Shown piece after piece: positions 9,280 through 18,942 of a stretch of 64,000 nucleotides of DNA (within the stretch, counting starts at the first letter, position 1; each line of letters begins with the position of its first letter). The DNA is from Pigmentibacter sp. JX0631 (GTDB lineage: Bacteria; Bdellovibrionota_B; Oligoflexia; Silvanigrellales; Silvanigrellaceae): positions 3,509,001 to 3,573,000 of the forward strand of contig NZ_CP123622.1 of assembly GCF_029873255.1 (NCBI RefSeq), read 5' to 3'. The notes below the pieces were generated by a model that made no database searches, was not told the origin of the DNA, and saw only the letters and a list, made by a program, of their open reading frames with translations. The translations under genes and the position numbers were made by a program.

Positions 9280-9317
9280 AAAAAGACTGTTATCAATTCT
9301 GATGCGCAGTCTTTTTT
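9280..9317 (+). terminator. Rho-independent terminator after the small gene
   Basis: AAAAAGACTG at 9280-9289 pairs with CAGTCTTTTT at 9307-9316, giving a 10-bp stem with a T-run. It can work on either strand, but only the 34-codon gene and the binding-protein gene lie upstream of it on the plus strand. Confidence 0.8.
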
Positions 9318-9415
9318 GTTTATTTAAGCTTCTTCAAAAAAATTCCTCTGCAAGTATTTGCCTAAAAAAAACTATAATGCTAATATTTTTAAAACTTTAC
9401 AAAAGTGAATGAAAT

Positions 9416-10708
9416 ATGTGCAAAAAGTTAAAAAACATACTGATAATTATTAGTTTAACAACTGGATATTTTTCTTTTGCTGCATTTGCACAAGAGAAAA
9501 TTATCAAGAAAATAGAATTCAAGAGTGATTCTGATGTTCCAGAAGATACCTTAAGAAATATAATAGAGATGGAAGAAGGCGATCTTTATTTTCAAAGTAA
9601 TTTAGATAGCGACATTCAAAACCTAAAAAACACAACTATTTTTAGCAAAGTCACAGCTGAAGTAAATGAGGATAAAGAAAAAAAAGTTAAAATAACTTTT
9701 AAACTAGAAAAAAAATGGACCTTTATTCCTTACTTCATTGCAGGATCGGGAGGTGGTACTAGTTATTATTCCTTTGGATTATTTGACTCAAATTTTTTAA
9801 ATAATCTTTACTCTTTTAATGTAAACTACAAAATAGAAAATAGTGAATCTAACTATAGTATATCTTTCATAGATAATTATGCATTTAAAAACAATTTTAT
9901 AAATGGAACAAGCGCTAATATTGTAAATAAAAAAATTACCTATTTTAAAAATGAACAAAAAATAGGCTTTTATTCATTCGAAGAACATTTATTAAATTTA
10001 TATAGTTTATACAAATTTAATAAATATTTAAATTTTGGCGGAGGAGTTGCTTTTAAAGAAGCAATTAAAATAAACTCTCAACTTTCAAATGATGAAATAG
10101 TTACAAATAATAATAACTTTATAAAAGACCCAACGAGTTACTCAAGCATTGGATTTCAATCTAGAATACAAATTGGAAAAATAAACTACCAGGAAATATC
10201 TCAAGAAGGAATTTTAGTTAATAATATTAATAATTCTTACGTTAGCCAAAATTCAAATGACGAAAACTTTAATGATGAGAATTTTCAATTACTTGGGTTT
10301 CTTGAATTGCCTAAATTAAATGACTCATATTTTGGTACAAGAATTGGTTTACAGTCTACCAATTCAAGAAATCCAGTAAATGAATTTTATTTAGGTGGTC
10401 TAGATAAAATAAGAGGATTTAATTATACACAATTAACAGGAAGAAATGCTTATTATCAAAATGTAGAGCTTCGTTTTACTCTGTATAAAAATAGCTTTAT
10501 TGCTTTTCAAATTGTTCCATTTTTTGACTATGGAAATACGACTGAACAATTTGATGATCTCTTTCATAATATTTATTCCAGTGTTGGGTTAGGTATAAGA
10601 ATACCATTAATGAAAATTAATAAAATTGCTTTAAGATTAGATTATGCAACAACAATGGCTCCATTTAAAATGAATGGATTTAGTTTTGGATTACTTCAGT
10701 TTTTTTAA
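9416..10708 (+). CDS. Small Omp85-family (BamA/TamA-like) outer-membrane protein with one POTRA domain
   Basis: A signal peptide ([25 protein letters not shown]) is followed by a single POTRA-like domain at roughly 28-97 ([28 protein letters not shown], then [28 protein letters not shown]-like strands). The rest is a membrane beta-barrel containing the Omp85 lid motif as GGLDKIRGF (family: GG-x(3)-(V/I)RG-(F/Y)). The C-terminus ends LLQFF, a typical barrel-insertion signature. At 430 residues it is far shorter than BamA (~800) or TamA (~580). It is therefore an accessory Omp85 protein for secretion or outer-membrane assembly rather than the essential insertase. Its 3' end overlaps the convergent chemoreceptor gene by 4 bases. 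Confidence 0.75.
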   Translation: MCKKLKNILIIISLTTGYFSFAAFAQEKIIKKIEFKSDSDVPEDTLRNIIEMEEGDLYFQSNLDSDIQNLKNTTIFSKVTAEVNEDKEKKVKITFKLEKKWTFIPYFIAGSGGGTSYYSFGLFDSNFLNNLYSFNVNYKIENSESNYSISFIDNYAFKNNFINGTSANIVNKKITYFKNEQKIGFYSFEEHLLNLYSLYKFNKYLNFGGGVAFKEAIKINSQLSNDEIVTNNNNFIKDPTSYSSIGFQSRIQIGKINYQEISQEGILVNNINNSYVSQNSNDENFNDENFQLLGFLELPKLNDSYFGTRIGLQSTNSRNPVNEFYLGGLDKIRGFNYTQLTGRNAYYQNVELRFTLYKNSFIAFQIVPFFDYGNTTEQFDDLFHNIYSSVGLGIRIPLMKINKIALRLDYATTMAPFKMNGFSFGLLQFF

Positions 10709-12180
10709 TTTCTTTTTTCTTTGTGACCCTGAATAATTAAATTCATTAAATCCATAATGTCTTTCAATTTATCACACTGTATATCAATTTCTTTTGCATA
10801 TTTTATTAAAGCATTCATCTGATCATAAGTTTCAGAATTGATAGAACTTGCAATGTTGACGGAGCTTACAACTGAACCAATACTGGAACTTTGTTGGGTT
10901 GTTGATTCTTGAATTTCTTTTGTATTATTATAAATATTAACCACTTCAGAAGATATGGCTTGGAAAGAATTAGAAACATTTTTGGAATTATCTTTCAACT
11001 CAAAAACACTATTATTCATGTCTTTTATTACAACTTCAGCTGCTTTTTGGCTTTCTGAAATTAATTGATCAATTTCTTTTGCAGCTTTTCCACTCATTTG
11101 AGCTAAATTTCCAACTTCTTCTGCTACTACAGAAAACCCTTTCCCCATAGGTCCAGCTCTTGCCGCTTCAATAGAAGCATTTAACGAAAGCAATTCTGTT
11201 TTTGAGACTATATTATTAATAACTCTTGCTTTCGCAGATATATCTTTAATTATTTTTGAAATATTTTGCAAATTGTCACTTGATTTACCAATTTTGCCCA
11301 CAGCCGAAATCATTAAGTCAACAATATGATTTCCCTCTTTTGTTTTATTATTTAGACTATCCACAATTTGAATACATTCATCAGCATTTTTTTTGGTTTT
11401 ATCAATCATTTTTACCATTTCATCCATTTGATTTTGAATTTGATCCATTGCTTCACTTTGTGATTTTGATAATTCAGAGACTTTAACAAATGCTTTACTA
11501 AGCTCCTTGTTTGTTGAGTTCAATTCATCAGACTGACTCCCAATTTTCTTTGTAAGTAATTGCAATGGAGCTGAAACAAATTTTTTCACTATAAGAAAAG
11601 AAAGAACAGAAATTAAAATAATACAGCTTATTAAACCAAGTACTGCCGTGAAAATCATTTTATAAATTTGTTTATTTAAATGGGTTAATTCTGATTCTAC
11701 TAAAATAACTCCGTCAAATCTATTCGATTCTTTATCAATAATTGCCGATATGTAAATTCTTTTATTTGAAGAAATAGAAATAGTTTCAACACCTTTTATA
11801 CTTTTTAAATCATCTATTTTAGTAAAGTTTGTAAGTTTAACATCATTCGTTATTTCATCAACAGTATTGCTATCTTTTTTCGTAGCTCCAGTAAATAAAG
11901 TCTTTTTTTCCCCAAAAATAAATACTTTAACAATATTTTCATTTATAAATAAACCTTTAATTGAGTTTAAGACATTTTGTTTTTCTAAATTATAAATATT
12001 AGCTGAAAGGGAGGGTTTTAATATAACAAGAGAATTAGAAATGGAGTGATCAAATTCTTCTTGCAATTGTCCTTTTGTATCTAAAATAGAGTAGATAAAA
12101 TAAATACTTAATGATAAAATGATAATAGGTATTACAACAATTAAAATTTTAAGGTTAAGAGACACATTTGAAAAATTCAT
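10705..12180 (-). CDS. Methyl-accepting chemotaxis protein
   Basis: An inner-membrane chemoreceptor of 491 residues. TM1 is at about 10-30 and TM2 at about 175-199, with a periplasmic sensor domain of about 140 residues between. The cytoplasmic part is a long coiled coil with the conserved signalling hairpin at 329-360 ([15 protein letters not shown], then [15 protein letters not shown]) that binds CheA/CheW. A complete HAMP domain is not evident after TM2, only a [12 protein letters not shown] start. There is no CheR-binding pentapeptide at the C-terminus. It is a close paralogue of the receptor just upstream at 12273-13754 and lies beside an array of periplasmic binding proteins, which could present ligands to it. 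A GAGGAT ribosome site precedes the ATG. Confidence 0.9.
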   Translation of the reverse strand: MNFSNVSLNLKILIVVIPIIILSLSIYFIYSILDTKGQLQEEFDHSISNSLVILKPSLSANIYNLEKQNVLNSIKGLFINENIVKVFIFGEKKTLFTGATKKDSNTVDEITNDVKLTNFTKIDDLKSIKGVETISISSNKRIYISAIIDKESNRFDGVILVESELTHLNKQIYKMIFTAVLGLISCIILISVLSFLIVKKFVSAPLQLLTKKIGSQSDELNSTNKELSKAFVKVSELSKSQSEAMDQIQNQMDEMVKMIDKTKKNADECIQIVDSLNNKTKEGNHIVDLMISAVGKIGKSSDNLQNISKIIKDISAKARVINNIVSKTELLSLNASIEAARAGPMGKGFSVVAEEVGNLAQMSGKAAKEIDQLISESQKAAEVVIKDMNNSVFELKDNSKNVSNSFQAISSEVVNIYNNTKEIQESTTQQSSSIGSVVSSVNIASSINSETYDQMNALIKYAKEIDIQCDKLKDIMDLMNLIIQGHKEKRN

Positions 12181-12272
12181 CAGATCTAATCCTCATCCGC
12201 AGTATTATAATCGGATTATTTTTCCTTAAGTTTAAGCTCATTACAAAAATATTTACTATAATTATCTTATAC

Positions 12273-13754
12273 TTACTTCGTTTTAGAAATTTTACTCGGT
12301 TTTCCAGCAATAATTAAATTCATTGACTGCATGACTTGGTTAAGTTTTTCACATTGATCATCAATTTCTTTTCCTAAATTAATCAATCCGCTCATTTCAT
12401 CTTTTGCATTAGAATTAATTGAACCTGCTAAATTTACTGAACTTTGTACTTCATTAATGCTTTGCGATTGAAGAGTAGTTGAATTCTGAATTTCTTTTGT
12501 ATTATTTAATATATTAACAACTTCTCCTGCTATTTCATGAAAAGATTTTGAAACATTACTAGAATTATTTTTCATTTCAAGAACACTATTATTCATTTCC
12601 AATATTACGGCATTAGCTACTTTTTGACTTTCTGTTATAAGATTATCAATTTCTTTAGCAGCTTTTCCACTCATTTTTGCTAAATTTCCAACCTCTTCAG
12701 CTACTACAGAAAATCCTTTCCCCAGTGCACCTGCCCTTGCAGCTTCAATTGAAGCATTTAAAGATAGCAATTCTGTTTTAGATACAATATTATTTATTAC
12801 AGTCGCTTTAGCAGAAATATTATTAATTATTTTAGAAATTTCTTTTAAATTTAAACTTGCTTTATCAATTTTTTCAACAGCAGAAATCATTGTACCAACA
12901 ATACTGTTCCCTTGTTTAGTCTTTTCATTTAAGTTGTCTACAATTCTATTACAGTCTTCTGCTCTTTTATTTGTAACATCAACACTTTCAACCATCTTAT
13001 TCATCTGTTGCAGTATTTTATCCATAGTTTCAGTTTGCGATTCTGATAAAGTTGATACTTTTACGAAAGAGACATTTAAATTTTGATTTGTCGCATATAT
13101 ATCATCTGATTTTTCACCAACTTCTTTTGTTAAATTTGCTAAAGGTTTTGTAATTATTTTATTTATAATATAAAAAGATAAAACAATAATCGAAATAACA
13201 CAAAACAAGACTCCAAGAATAGCACCGATGATCATTCGCAAAATTTGGCTAAAAAGTTTACTCAAATCGGCTTCAATAATCATAATTCCGTCAAATCTTT
13301 TTGATTCTTGATCAATAATTGGGGATATATAAATGCTTTTATTGCCTTTTGTTTTTGAAATGACACCTTGAATTGTTTTAAAATCAAGATCTTCAGTGAA
13401 ATCTGAAATTTTTGTCTCATCAGGAAGATCAATGTAAGTTTTATCAGGTTTTATTTGAACTCCGGTAAATAGTGTCTTTTTTTCACTAAAGATCAGTGCT
13501 TTATGAATATTTTCATTAATAAACAATCCTTTAATAGAATTAGATACGTTGTTTTTTTCTAAATTATAAATATTAGCTGATAAAGAGGGTTTTAAAATAA
13601 CCATAGAATTTATGATAGTATTGTCAAATTCTATTTGAAATTGTTTTTTTGTATCTATTATTTGATAAACGAAGTATAAACCTATCGAACATACTGTGAT
13701 AGGAATAATTATCAGCAAGATTTTTATATTTAAAGGTTTTTCTTTAATATCCAT
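12273..13754 (-). CDS. Methyl-accepting chemotaxis protein (paralogue)
   Basis: This 493-residue receptor has the same architecture as its neighbour: TM1 near 10-30, a periplasmic domain, TM2 near 175-200 and the signalling tip [20 protein letters not shown]. The pair share long identical stretches in both the sensor ([28 protein letters not shown]) and the tip, so they arose by tandem duplication. They differ most in the middle of the sensor domain (about residues 95-150), where ligand specificity could have diverged. The C-terminus (KPSKISKTK) lacks a CheR tether. GGTAGAAAG upstream supports the ATG start. It lies downstream of the binding-protein array on the same strand, after a 113-base gap. 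Confidence 0.9.
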   Translation of the reverse strand: MDIKEKPLNIKILLIIIPITVCSIGLYFVYQIIDTKKQFQIEFDNTIINSMVILKPSLSANIYNLEKNNVSNSIKGLFINENIHKALIFSEKKTLFTGVQIKPDKTYIDLPDETKISDFTEDLDFKTIQGVISKTKGNKSIYISPIIDQESKRFDGIMIIEADLSKLFSQILRMIIGAILGVLFCVISIIVLSFYIINKIITKPLANLTKEVGEKSDDIYATNQNLNVSFVKVSTLSESQTETMDKILQQMNKMVESVDVTNKRAEDCNRIVDNLNEKTKQGNSIVGTMISAVEKIDKASLNLKEISKIINNISAKATVINNIVSKTELLSLNASIEAARAGALGKGFSVVAEEVGNLAKMSGKAAKEIDNLITESQKVANAVILEMNNSVLEMKNNSSNVSKSFHEIAGEVVNILNNTKEIQNSTTLQSQSINEVQSSVNLAGSINSNAKDEMSGLINLGKEIDDQCEKLNQVMQSMNLIIAGKPSKISKTK

Positions 13755-13867
13755 CTTTCTACCAAAATAAAATTATGACAACTATTCGGTAGGCAATAGA
13801 TAAAATTTACCTAATTATATTTATGATTTAATATAATTATAGATTAAAGACTTGTAATATCTTCTAA

Positions 13868-14623
13868 TTAAGGATTTTTTCCGGTATACTTTCGCACGAC
13901 TGCAGCATATTGTGGTGTTTTTTTAAAGCTTTCAATTGCTTGTTTTACTTTATGAATAAGTTTTTCTGGGGTTTTTTGAGTCGTAGCTATATAATTTTCT
14001 TCAGTATCAATTTTATTCCCAAATGTATAATAATCTATATTTAATTTTTGCTCTTTCAAAAAACTAAGAGCTCCAATTACAGATGTATACCATGCATCAA
14101 TTGTTTTTTCTTCTAATGCTTTTATATTCTGTGAATCTTTTGGAGCTGGAATAATATTTTGTTTATTTAACTTTTGATTTAACAAAAATGTTTCATATGA
14201 AGTTGCTAACATTACACCTATTTTTTTATTTTTTACATCTTCAATTGAATTAATGGGTTTTGTACCTTTATAACTAATAAAAACGGTATCAGCATTATAA
14301 ATTTTCGAAACCCATAAATATTTTTTTTCTCTATCAGCATTTCTTGTAAATGGTATTATAAAAGATTTACTGTCAGTATTTGCCAGACAGTCTTCTTGTG
14401 CTCTAATCCATGGCTCCCAAATAATTTTAAATGTAATATTTTTATGTCTGAACGCTTGAGAAATAATTTCACCAGCTATTCCACCAATTTGATTCTCCCC
14501 CCATTTTTCAGTTTTAGAAGGAAAATCATGAGTGAATATAGTTACATCTTCTGCAAAAACTGTAAATGGAATAGTTGATAAAGCTATAATAGACGTCAAA
14601 AAATATTTTTTAAAAGTTGTCAT
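13868..14623 (-). CDS. Periplasmic solute-binding protein, family 3 (array member 4)
   Basis: An exported binding protein of 251 residues. A signal peptide ends near FAEDV, followed by a type II fold with the array's shared pattern: GENQIGGIAGEIISQA, IIWEPWIRAQEDCLANTD, SFIIPFTRNADREKKY, then KKIGVMLATSYE for the second lobe and a C-terminal helix KTPQYAAVVRKYTG. It is the last of four tandem paralogues on the minus strand, 29 bases after its neighbour. No permease or ATPase lies within the array. COG0834-type proteins bind polar amino acids or related small polar ligands; the actual ligand is unknown. AGGT upstream supports the start. Confidence 0.8.
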   Translation of the reverse strand: MTTFKKYFLTSIIALSTIPFTVFAEDVTIFTHDFPSKTEKWGENQIGGIAGEIISQAFRHKNITFKIIWEPWIRAQEDCLANTDSKSFIIPFTRNADREKKYLWVSKIYNADTVFISYKGTKPINSIEDVKNKKIGVMLATSYETFLLNQKLNKQNIIPAPKDSQNIKALEEKTIDAWYTSVIGALSFLKEQKLNIDYYTFGNKIDTEENYIATTQKTPEKLIHKVKQAIESFKKTPQYAAVVRKYTGKNP

Positions 14624-14652
14624 TTATTTACCTTTAGTAACTAATCAAAAAA

Positions 14653-15402
14653 CTACTTACCAGTATATTTCTTAATGATAGTTTTGTATTCAGCAGTCTT
14701 TTTAAATGCTTCAATTGCATCTTTAACTTTCTCTACTAGTTCCTTTGCTGTTCCTTTAGAAGTAGCAATATAATTTTCTTCAATATCTATTTTGTTGCCA
14801 AATTCAAAAGAATCTATGGCCATTTTTTCTACATTAAATGTAGCAATTGCACCAATAACGCCTGTATACCATGCATATATTTTTGTTGCTTCCAGTTTTT
14901 TTGCATTTGTTGCATCGTTGGGTACAGCTTCAATATCAGCTTTATTTAATCCGTTTTTTTCATTTGAAATTGCAGTTTCATAAGAAGAACCTAACAATAC
15001 ACCAATTTTTTTGCCTTTAGCTTCAGAAATAGAATTTAACTTAGTTGTTCCTTTTTTTGTGATAAATACAGTTTCTGCATCATAAAGTTTTGAAACCCAA
15101 TTATAGTTGGGTTCTCTTTCTGCATTTCTTGTAAATGGTATTATAAAAGATTGTTTGTCACTATTAGCTAAAGTTTCCTCTTGGGCTCGCTTCCAAGGTA
15201 ACCAATTCATCTTAAAACTTATTTTTTTTGCCGCCAATGCTTTTGTAATAATTTCACCACCTATACCACCAACTTGATTTTCTCCTAATTTATCCGTTTT
15301 AGAAGGTAATACTTGTGTACAAATGGTAATATCTTCCGCATATATTGAGCCACAAGCTAAAACAGAAATAGAAACTGCTAAAATTTTTAAATTTCTCTTC
15401 AT
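14653..15402 (-). CDS. Periplasmic solute-binding protein, family 3 (array member 3)
   Basis: A 249-residue exported binding protein with signal peptide MKRNLKILAVSISVLACGSIYA. The cysteine at 17 is not in a good lipobox, so a soluble periplasmic protein is more likely than a lipoprotein. Shared array motifs are GENQVGGIGGEIITKAL, WLPWKRAQEETLANSD, SFIIPFTRNAEREPNY, GKKIGVLLGSSYE and EENYIATSKGT. It is most similar to the next member upstream (15461-16210), indicating recent tandem duplication. Ribosome site GAGGAA. Differences cluster in residues expected to line the inter-lobe cleft, so the copies may bind different ligands. Confidence 0.82.
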   Translation of the reverse strand: MKRNLKILAVSISVLACGSIYAEDITICTQVLPSKTDKLGENQVGGIGGEIITKALAAKKISFKMNWLPWKRAQEETLANSDKQSFIIPFTRNAEREPNYNWVSKLYDAETVFITKKGTTKLNSISEAKGKKIGVLLGSSYETAISNEKNGLNKADIEAVPNDATNAKKLEATKIYAWYTGVIGAIATFNVEKMAIDSFEFGNKIDIEENYIATSKGTAKELVEKVKDAIEAFKKTAEYKTIIKKYTGK

Positions 15403-15460
15403 AAATTCCTCTATTTTTATTAATTACGCTAGGAATAAATTACTTTATACATTAATTGAA

Positions 15461-16210
15461 TTATTTTCCAGCATACTTTTTAATAATTGCCGCATATTGG
15501 GGAGTCTTTTTAAAGCTTTCTATCGCATCTTTTACTTTATTTGCCAATTCTGCTGGAGTATTTTTAGCTGTTGCAATATAATTTTCTTCACGGTCTATAT
15601 TTTTACCAATTTCTATTTTGCTAATTTCTATTTTTTCAGCTTTTAGAGCCGCAACTGCTCCTATTACTCCCGAATACCAACCATATATTTTTCCGGCGTC
15701 GAGTTTTTTTGCATTTGTTGCATCGTTCGGTACTGCTTCAATATCAGCTTTACTTAATCCATGTTTTGCATCTGCAATAAAGCCTTCATAAGATGAACCA
15801 AGTAAAACACCTATTTTTTTACCTTTAGCATCTGCTATACTATCAAGTTTTTTATTTGCTTTTAACGTAAGAAATGCGGTATCAGCATCATAAAGTTTAG
15901 CTACCCAATTGTAACTTGCCTCCCGTTCTGAATTACGCGTTAAAGGTATGACAAATGATTTTTTATCTGAATTAGCAAGTGTCTCTTGTTGTGCTCTTTT
16001 CCATGGTGACCAAACCATTTTAAAAGAAATTTTCTTAGCTTCTAAAGCCTTTGTAACAATATCGCCACCAATTCCACTAACTTGATTTTCTCCGATTTTT
16101 TCTGTCTCTGATGGAAAGTTTTCAGTTAAAATTGAAATATCTTGTGCTGTTGCGTTCGTAAATGCGAAAAAAAACAAAGGCAACAAAATAAATTTTTTTT
16201 GATTAATCAT
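15461..16210 (-). CDS. Periplasmic solute-binding protein, family 3 (array member 2)
   Basis: A 249-residue exported protein (signal MINQKKFILLPLFFFAFTNATA) of the same family, with GENQVSGIGGDIVTKALE, WSPWKRAQQETLANSD, SFVIPLTRNSEREASY, GKKIGVLLGSSYEGFI and a C-terminal KTPQYAAIIKKYAGK. It is the closest relative of the 14653-15402 copy; long stretches such as SKADIEAVPNDATNAKKL are shared with a single change or none. A GGAG ribosome site precedes the ATG. The 58-base gap to the downstream copy holds no obvious terminator, so the array is probably co-transcribed. Confidence 0.82.
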   Translation of the reverse strand: MINQKKFILLPLFFFAFTNATAQDISILTENFPSETEKIGENQVSGIGGDIVTKALEAKKISFKMVWSPWKRAQQETLANSDKKSFVIPLTRNSEREASYNWVAKLYDADTAFLTLKANKKLDSIADAKGKKIGVLLGSSYEGFIADAKHGLSKADIEAVPNDATNAKKLDAGKIYGWYSGVIGAVAALKAEKIEISKIEIGKNIDREENYIATAKNTPAELANKVKDAIESFKKTPQYAAIIKKYAGK

Positions 16211-16288
16211 AAAAACTCCTTAATAAAATTAGCTATCACTTAATTAAACAATTTACTTTCAAAATTACAAAGTCAATATTCTGTCAGA

Positions 16289-17053
16289 TTAGTTTTTATT
16301 AGGAACATATTTTTTTATAATTTCCATATATTTTTCAGTTTTTCTAAACTGTTCAAAAGCTTTAGCAACTTTTTCAATTAATTTAAGATCTGCCTTTAAA
16401 TTTGTTGCAATAAAATTTTCTTCCACATCAATTTTACTTCCATATTCAAACTGATTTAAATCTATCTTCTCAGCAACTATATTTGCTTTTCCAGATATTG
16501 AACTGGTATACCAGGCAAAAATTTCTCCAAGTAGTAATTTTTTCACATTTAATTGATCATATGGAACTGAAGCTACTTCATCTTTAAAAGCTTTTCCTTT
16601 TTGATTTAAAATTTTCTGCTCATAGGATGTACCTACTTGGACACCAATCTTTTTATCATTAATTTCTTTCAGACTATTTATTTTTTTGTTGCCTTTTTTT
16701 GTAATAAAGAATGTTTCAATATCACATATTTTAGCTACCCAAATATATTTTTTTTCTCTTTCAGGAATTCTGGTCAAAGGTAGGATAAAACTTTTCTTAT
16801 CCGCATTTTCTTGTACTTTTTGCTGTGCTAACTTCCATCTTGTCCAAATAAATTCATATTTAATATTTTGACTTTCAAGTGCTTGAGTAACTATTTCTCC
16901 AAATATTCCAGTTACTTTTCCATTATTCAGTCTTTCAACTTCTCCTGCAACATTTTCAGTAAAAATTTTTATATCTTGAGCATTTGTTTTATTTGTTATG
17001 TAACAAGAGCCAAATAAAGCAATTAGTGTGGATATTTTTTTATAATTCAGCAT
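16289..17053 (-). CDS. Periplasmic solute-binding protein, family 3 (array member 1)
   Basis: The first and most divergent gene of the array, 254 residues with a signal peptide (MLNYKKISTLIALFGSCYITNKTNA). It keeps the array's pattern: NGKVTGIFGEIVTQALE, WTRWKLAQQKVQENADK (Arg instead of Pro before the Trp), SFILPLTRIPEREKKY, DKKIGVQVGTSYE and EENFIATN. The start has a GGGAT ribosome site. It faces the ABC transporter operon across a 289-base divergent promoter region that contains repeated motifs, so the array and the transporter may be co-regulated. Confidence 0.8.
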   Translation of the reverse strand: MLNYKKISTLIALFGSCYITNKTNAQDIKIFTENVAGEVERLNNGKVTGIFGEIVTQALESQNIKYEFIWTRWKLAQQKVQENADKKSFILPLTRIPEREKKYIWVAKICDIETFFITKKGNKKINSLKEINDKKIGVQVGTSYEQKILNQKGKAFKDEVASVPYDQLNVKKLLLGEIFAWYTSSISGKANIVAEKIDLNQFEYGSKIDVEENFIATNLKADLKLIEKVAKAFEQFRKTEKYMEIIKKYVPNKN

Positions 17054-17133
17054 TTACATATCCCTAATTTTATAAATTTATAATTTATTATATTATCTAA
17101 GATATTTTTAAACAATTATAGTCAATTAATTGG

Positions 17134-17146
17134 CGAATTAAATTCG
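17134..17146. promoter_or_regulatory. 13-bp perfect palindrome in the divergent promoter region
   Basis: CGAATTAAATTCG is symmetric about its central base. It lies between the binding-protein array and the ABC transporter, a position that suits a repressor or activator site. No regulator is encoded next to it. Confidence 0.3.
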
Positions 17147-17148
17147 AT

Positions 17149-17213
17149 TTATTCCGCTTGAAAAAAAAAGAAGAATATTCGATAACAAAAATCTTATTCC
17201 GCTTGAAAAAAAA
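17149..17213. repeat. Two direct repeats, 45 bp apart
   Basis: TTATTCCGCTTGAAAAAAAA occurs at 17149-17168 and again, identical, at 17194-17213. Both are between divergent operons, about 130-195 bases upstream of the ABC transporter gene. Spacing of close to four helical turns would put two bound protein molecules on nearly the same DNA face. A regulator-binding role is inferred. Confidence 0.5.
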
Positions 17214-17342
17214 TTTACTTTTGTTAAATTCACAATTGACTTTTATAAAGTTATATTTTTTTTTGTAAAAATTTTTAATTTTTGGTATTTTAAGTGATTA
17301 AGGTATTTAATTTAATGGTTATGGAAAAAATGGGAAGCTAGC

Positions 17343-18083
17343 ATGATCGAATTTAAAGGTATTCATAAATGGTACAATAAAAAACTTCACGTTTTAAATG
17401 ATATAAATTTATTTGTAAAAAAAGGTGAAGTGGTAGTCGTATGTGGTCCATCTGGTTCCGGCAAATCTACTCTTATACGAACTGTTAACGCTCTTGAAAC
17501 TGTAGACGATGGTGAACTCATCGTTGACGGCACTAAAGTAACAGATCCGAAAATAAATTTAAATACACTGCGAGGAGAAATTGGATTTGTCTTTCAGCAA
17601 TTTAATCTTTATCCACATTTAACTGTTCTAGAAAACATAACTTTAGCTCCAATTAAAGTGAAAAAAATAAATAAATCCGCAGCTGAAAAAATAGCACTTG
17701 ATTTACTTAATAAAGTTGGACTTGCAAATAAAAAAGACTCCTATCCTGCGCAACTATCAGGAGGTCAACAACAGAGAGTCGCTATTGCCAGAGGTCTAGC
17801 TATGCAACCTAAAATAATGCTTTTTGACGAACCAACCTCGGCACTTGATCCTGAAATGATCGGAGAAGTTTTAAAAGTTATGAAGGATTTAGCAAAAGGC
17901 GATATAACAATGATGGTTGTTACTCATGAAATGGGATTCGCTCGTGAAGTTGCTAATAGAATAGTTTTTATTGATGCTGGTAAAATTGTCGAAGTTTCTG
18001 AGCCAAATGATTTTTTTAATCATCCTAAATCTGAAAGAGCGCAACAATTTTTAAAGCAAGTTTTAACACCAATGCAAGCTTAA
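17343..18083 (+). CDS. Polar amino-acid ABC transporter, ATP-binding protein
   Basis: A 246-residue ATPase of the GlnQ/ArtP/GltL type that powers uptake from the cytoplasmic face. Visible are Walker [10 protein letters not shown] at 35-43, the Q-loop [18 protein letters not shown], the ABC signature LSGGQQQR, Walker [16 protein letters not shown] and the H-loop VVTHEMGFA. The length is normal. A GGAAG ribosome site precedes the ATG. It is the first gene of a four-gene transporter operon (ATPase, binding protein, two permeases) with 12-, 34- and 1-base gaps. Confidence 0.95.
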   Translation: MIEFKGIHKWYNKKLHVLNDINLFVKKGEVVVVCGPSGSGKSTLIRTVNALETVDDGELIVDGTKVTDPKINLNTLRGEIGFVFQQFNLYPHLTVLENITLAPIKVKKINKSAAEKIALDLLNKVGLANKKDSYPAQLSGGQQQRVAIARGLAMQPKIMLFDEPTSALDPEMIGEVLKVMKDLAKGDITMMVVTHEMGFAREVANRIVFIDAGKIVEVSEPNDFFNHPKSERAQQFLKQVLTPMQA

Positions 18084-18095
18084 TAGGAGTTTCAC

Positions 18096-18908
18096 ATGCA
18101 ATTAATGAACAGAAAATTATTTATTTCCATTCTTTCTTTAATCCCTTTTTTTTACGTTACAAGTGTTCAGGCTGACGTTAGCGAAATTAAGAAAAAAAAT
18201 ATCCTTGTTGTTGGTGTGAAAGATTCTTTGTATCCGTTCGGATTTGTGAATGAAAAATCTCGTACTCTAGAGGGTTATGATATTGATTTTGCAAAAGCTA
18301 TAGCTGATAAATTAGGAGTAAAAGTAGAGTTGAAACCAGTGACATCAGCTAATAGAATACCACTGCTAATGGAAGATAATGTTGACTTATTAGCTTGCAC
18401 AATGACTATAACTTCTGAACGAGCTAAACAAATTAATTTTAGTTATCCTTATTTTGTATCAAAACAAAAATTTATTGTAAAAAAGGGAACAGTGAAGTCT
18501 TTAAAAGACTTAGAAAATAAAAAAATAGGTACTACAAAAGGATCTACTTCGGAAATTAATGCTGCTAAAGCAATTCCAAGTGCTAAAATACTTTCTTTTG
18601 ATGACTATCCCCAAGCTTTTTTAGCTCTCCAACAAGGAAAAGTATTTGCTATAACTACAGATGAATCGATTTTGGCTGGAATTCTTTCAAAAGCTACTAA
18701 GAAAAATGATTTTGAATTACCCTCATTCGATATTTCTAAAGAACCTTATGGTATCGGTGTTAATAAAAAGAATCCTGAATTGTTAAAAATTGTAAATCAA
18801 ACTTTACTTGAAATGGAAAAAGATGGAAAAGCAGATGCAACATTTGTAAAATGGTTTGGCCCAAATTCCTCAGTTCCCTTAACAAAAGATTTTAAAATCA
18901 CGCCCTAG
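18096..18908 (+). CDS. Polar amino-acid ABC transporter, periplasmic binding protein
   Basis: A 270-residue exported binding protein (signal peptide ending VQADV). It has a classic family 3 fold: ILVVGVKDSLYPFGFVNEKS, LEGYDIDFAKAIADKLGVKVELKPV, DLLACTMTITSERAKQINFSYPYF, KKIGTTKGSTSEINA and a C-terminal DGKADATFVKWFG. The pattern TMTITxERAKxINFSxPYF is typical of glutamate/aspartate/glutamine-binding proteins (GltI/BztA/PEB1-like), so an acidic amino acid or glutamine is the most likely substrate. It differs clearly from the array proteins across the promoter region, which are shorter and carry PW-x-RAQ. Ribosome site TAGGAG. Confidence 0.92.
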   Translation: MQLMNRKLFISILSLIPFFYVTSVQADVSEIKKKNILVVGVKDSLYPFGFVNEKSRTLEGYDIDFAKAIADKLGVKVELKPVTSANRIPLLMEDNVDLLACTMTITSERAKQINFSYPYFVSKQKFIVKKGTVKSLKDLENKKIGTTKGSTSEINAAKAIPSAKILSFDDYPQAFLALQQGKVFAITTDESILAGILSKATKKNDFELPSFDISKEPYGIGVNKKNPELLKIVNQTLLEMEKDGKADATFVKWFGPNSSVPLTKDFKITP

Positions 18909-18942
18909 AAGAATAAACAATTAAATATTTAGGAATGATTTT

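Noticed and set aside
12181-12272. Possible terminator between the two chemoreceptor genes
   Set aside because: Only a 5-bp imperfect pairing (AATCC/GGATT) with a long loop; not enough to support termination.
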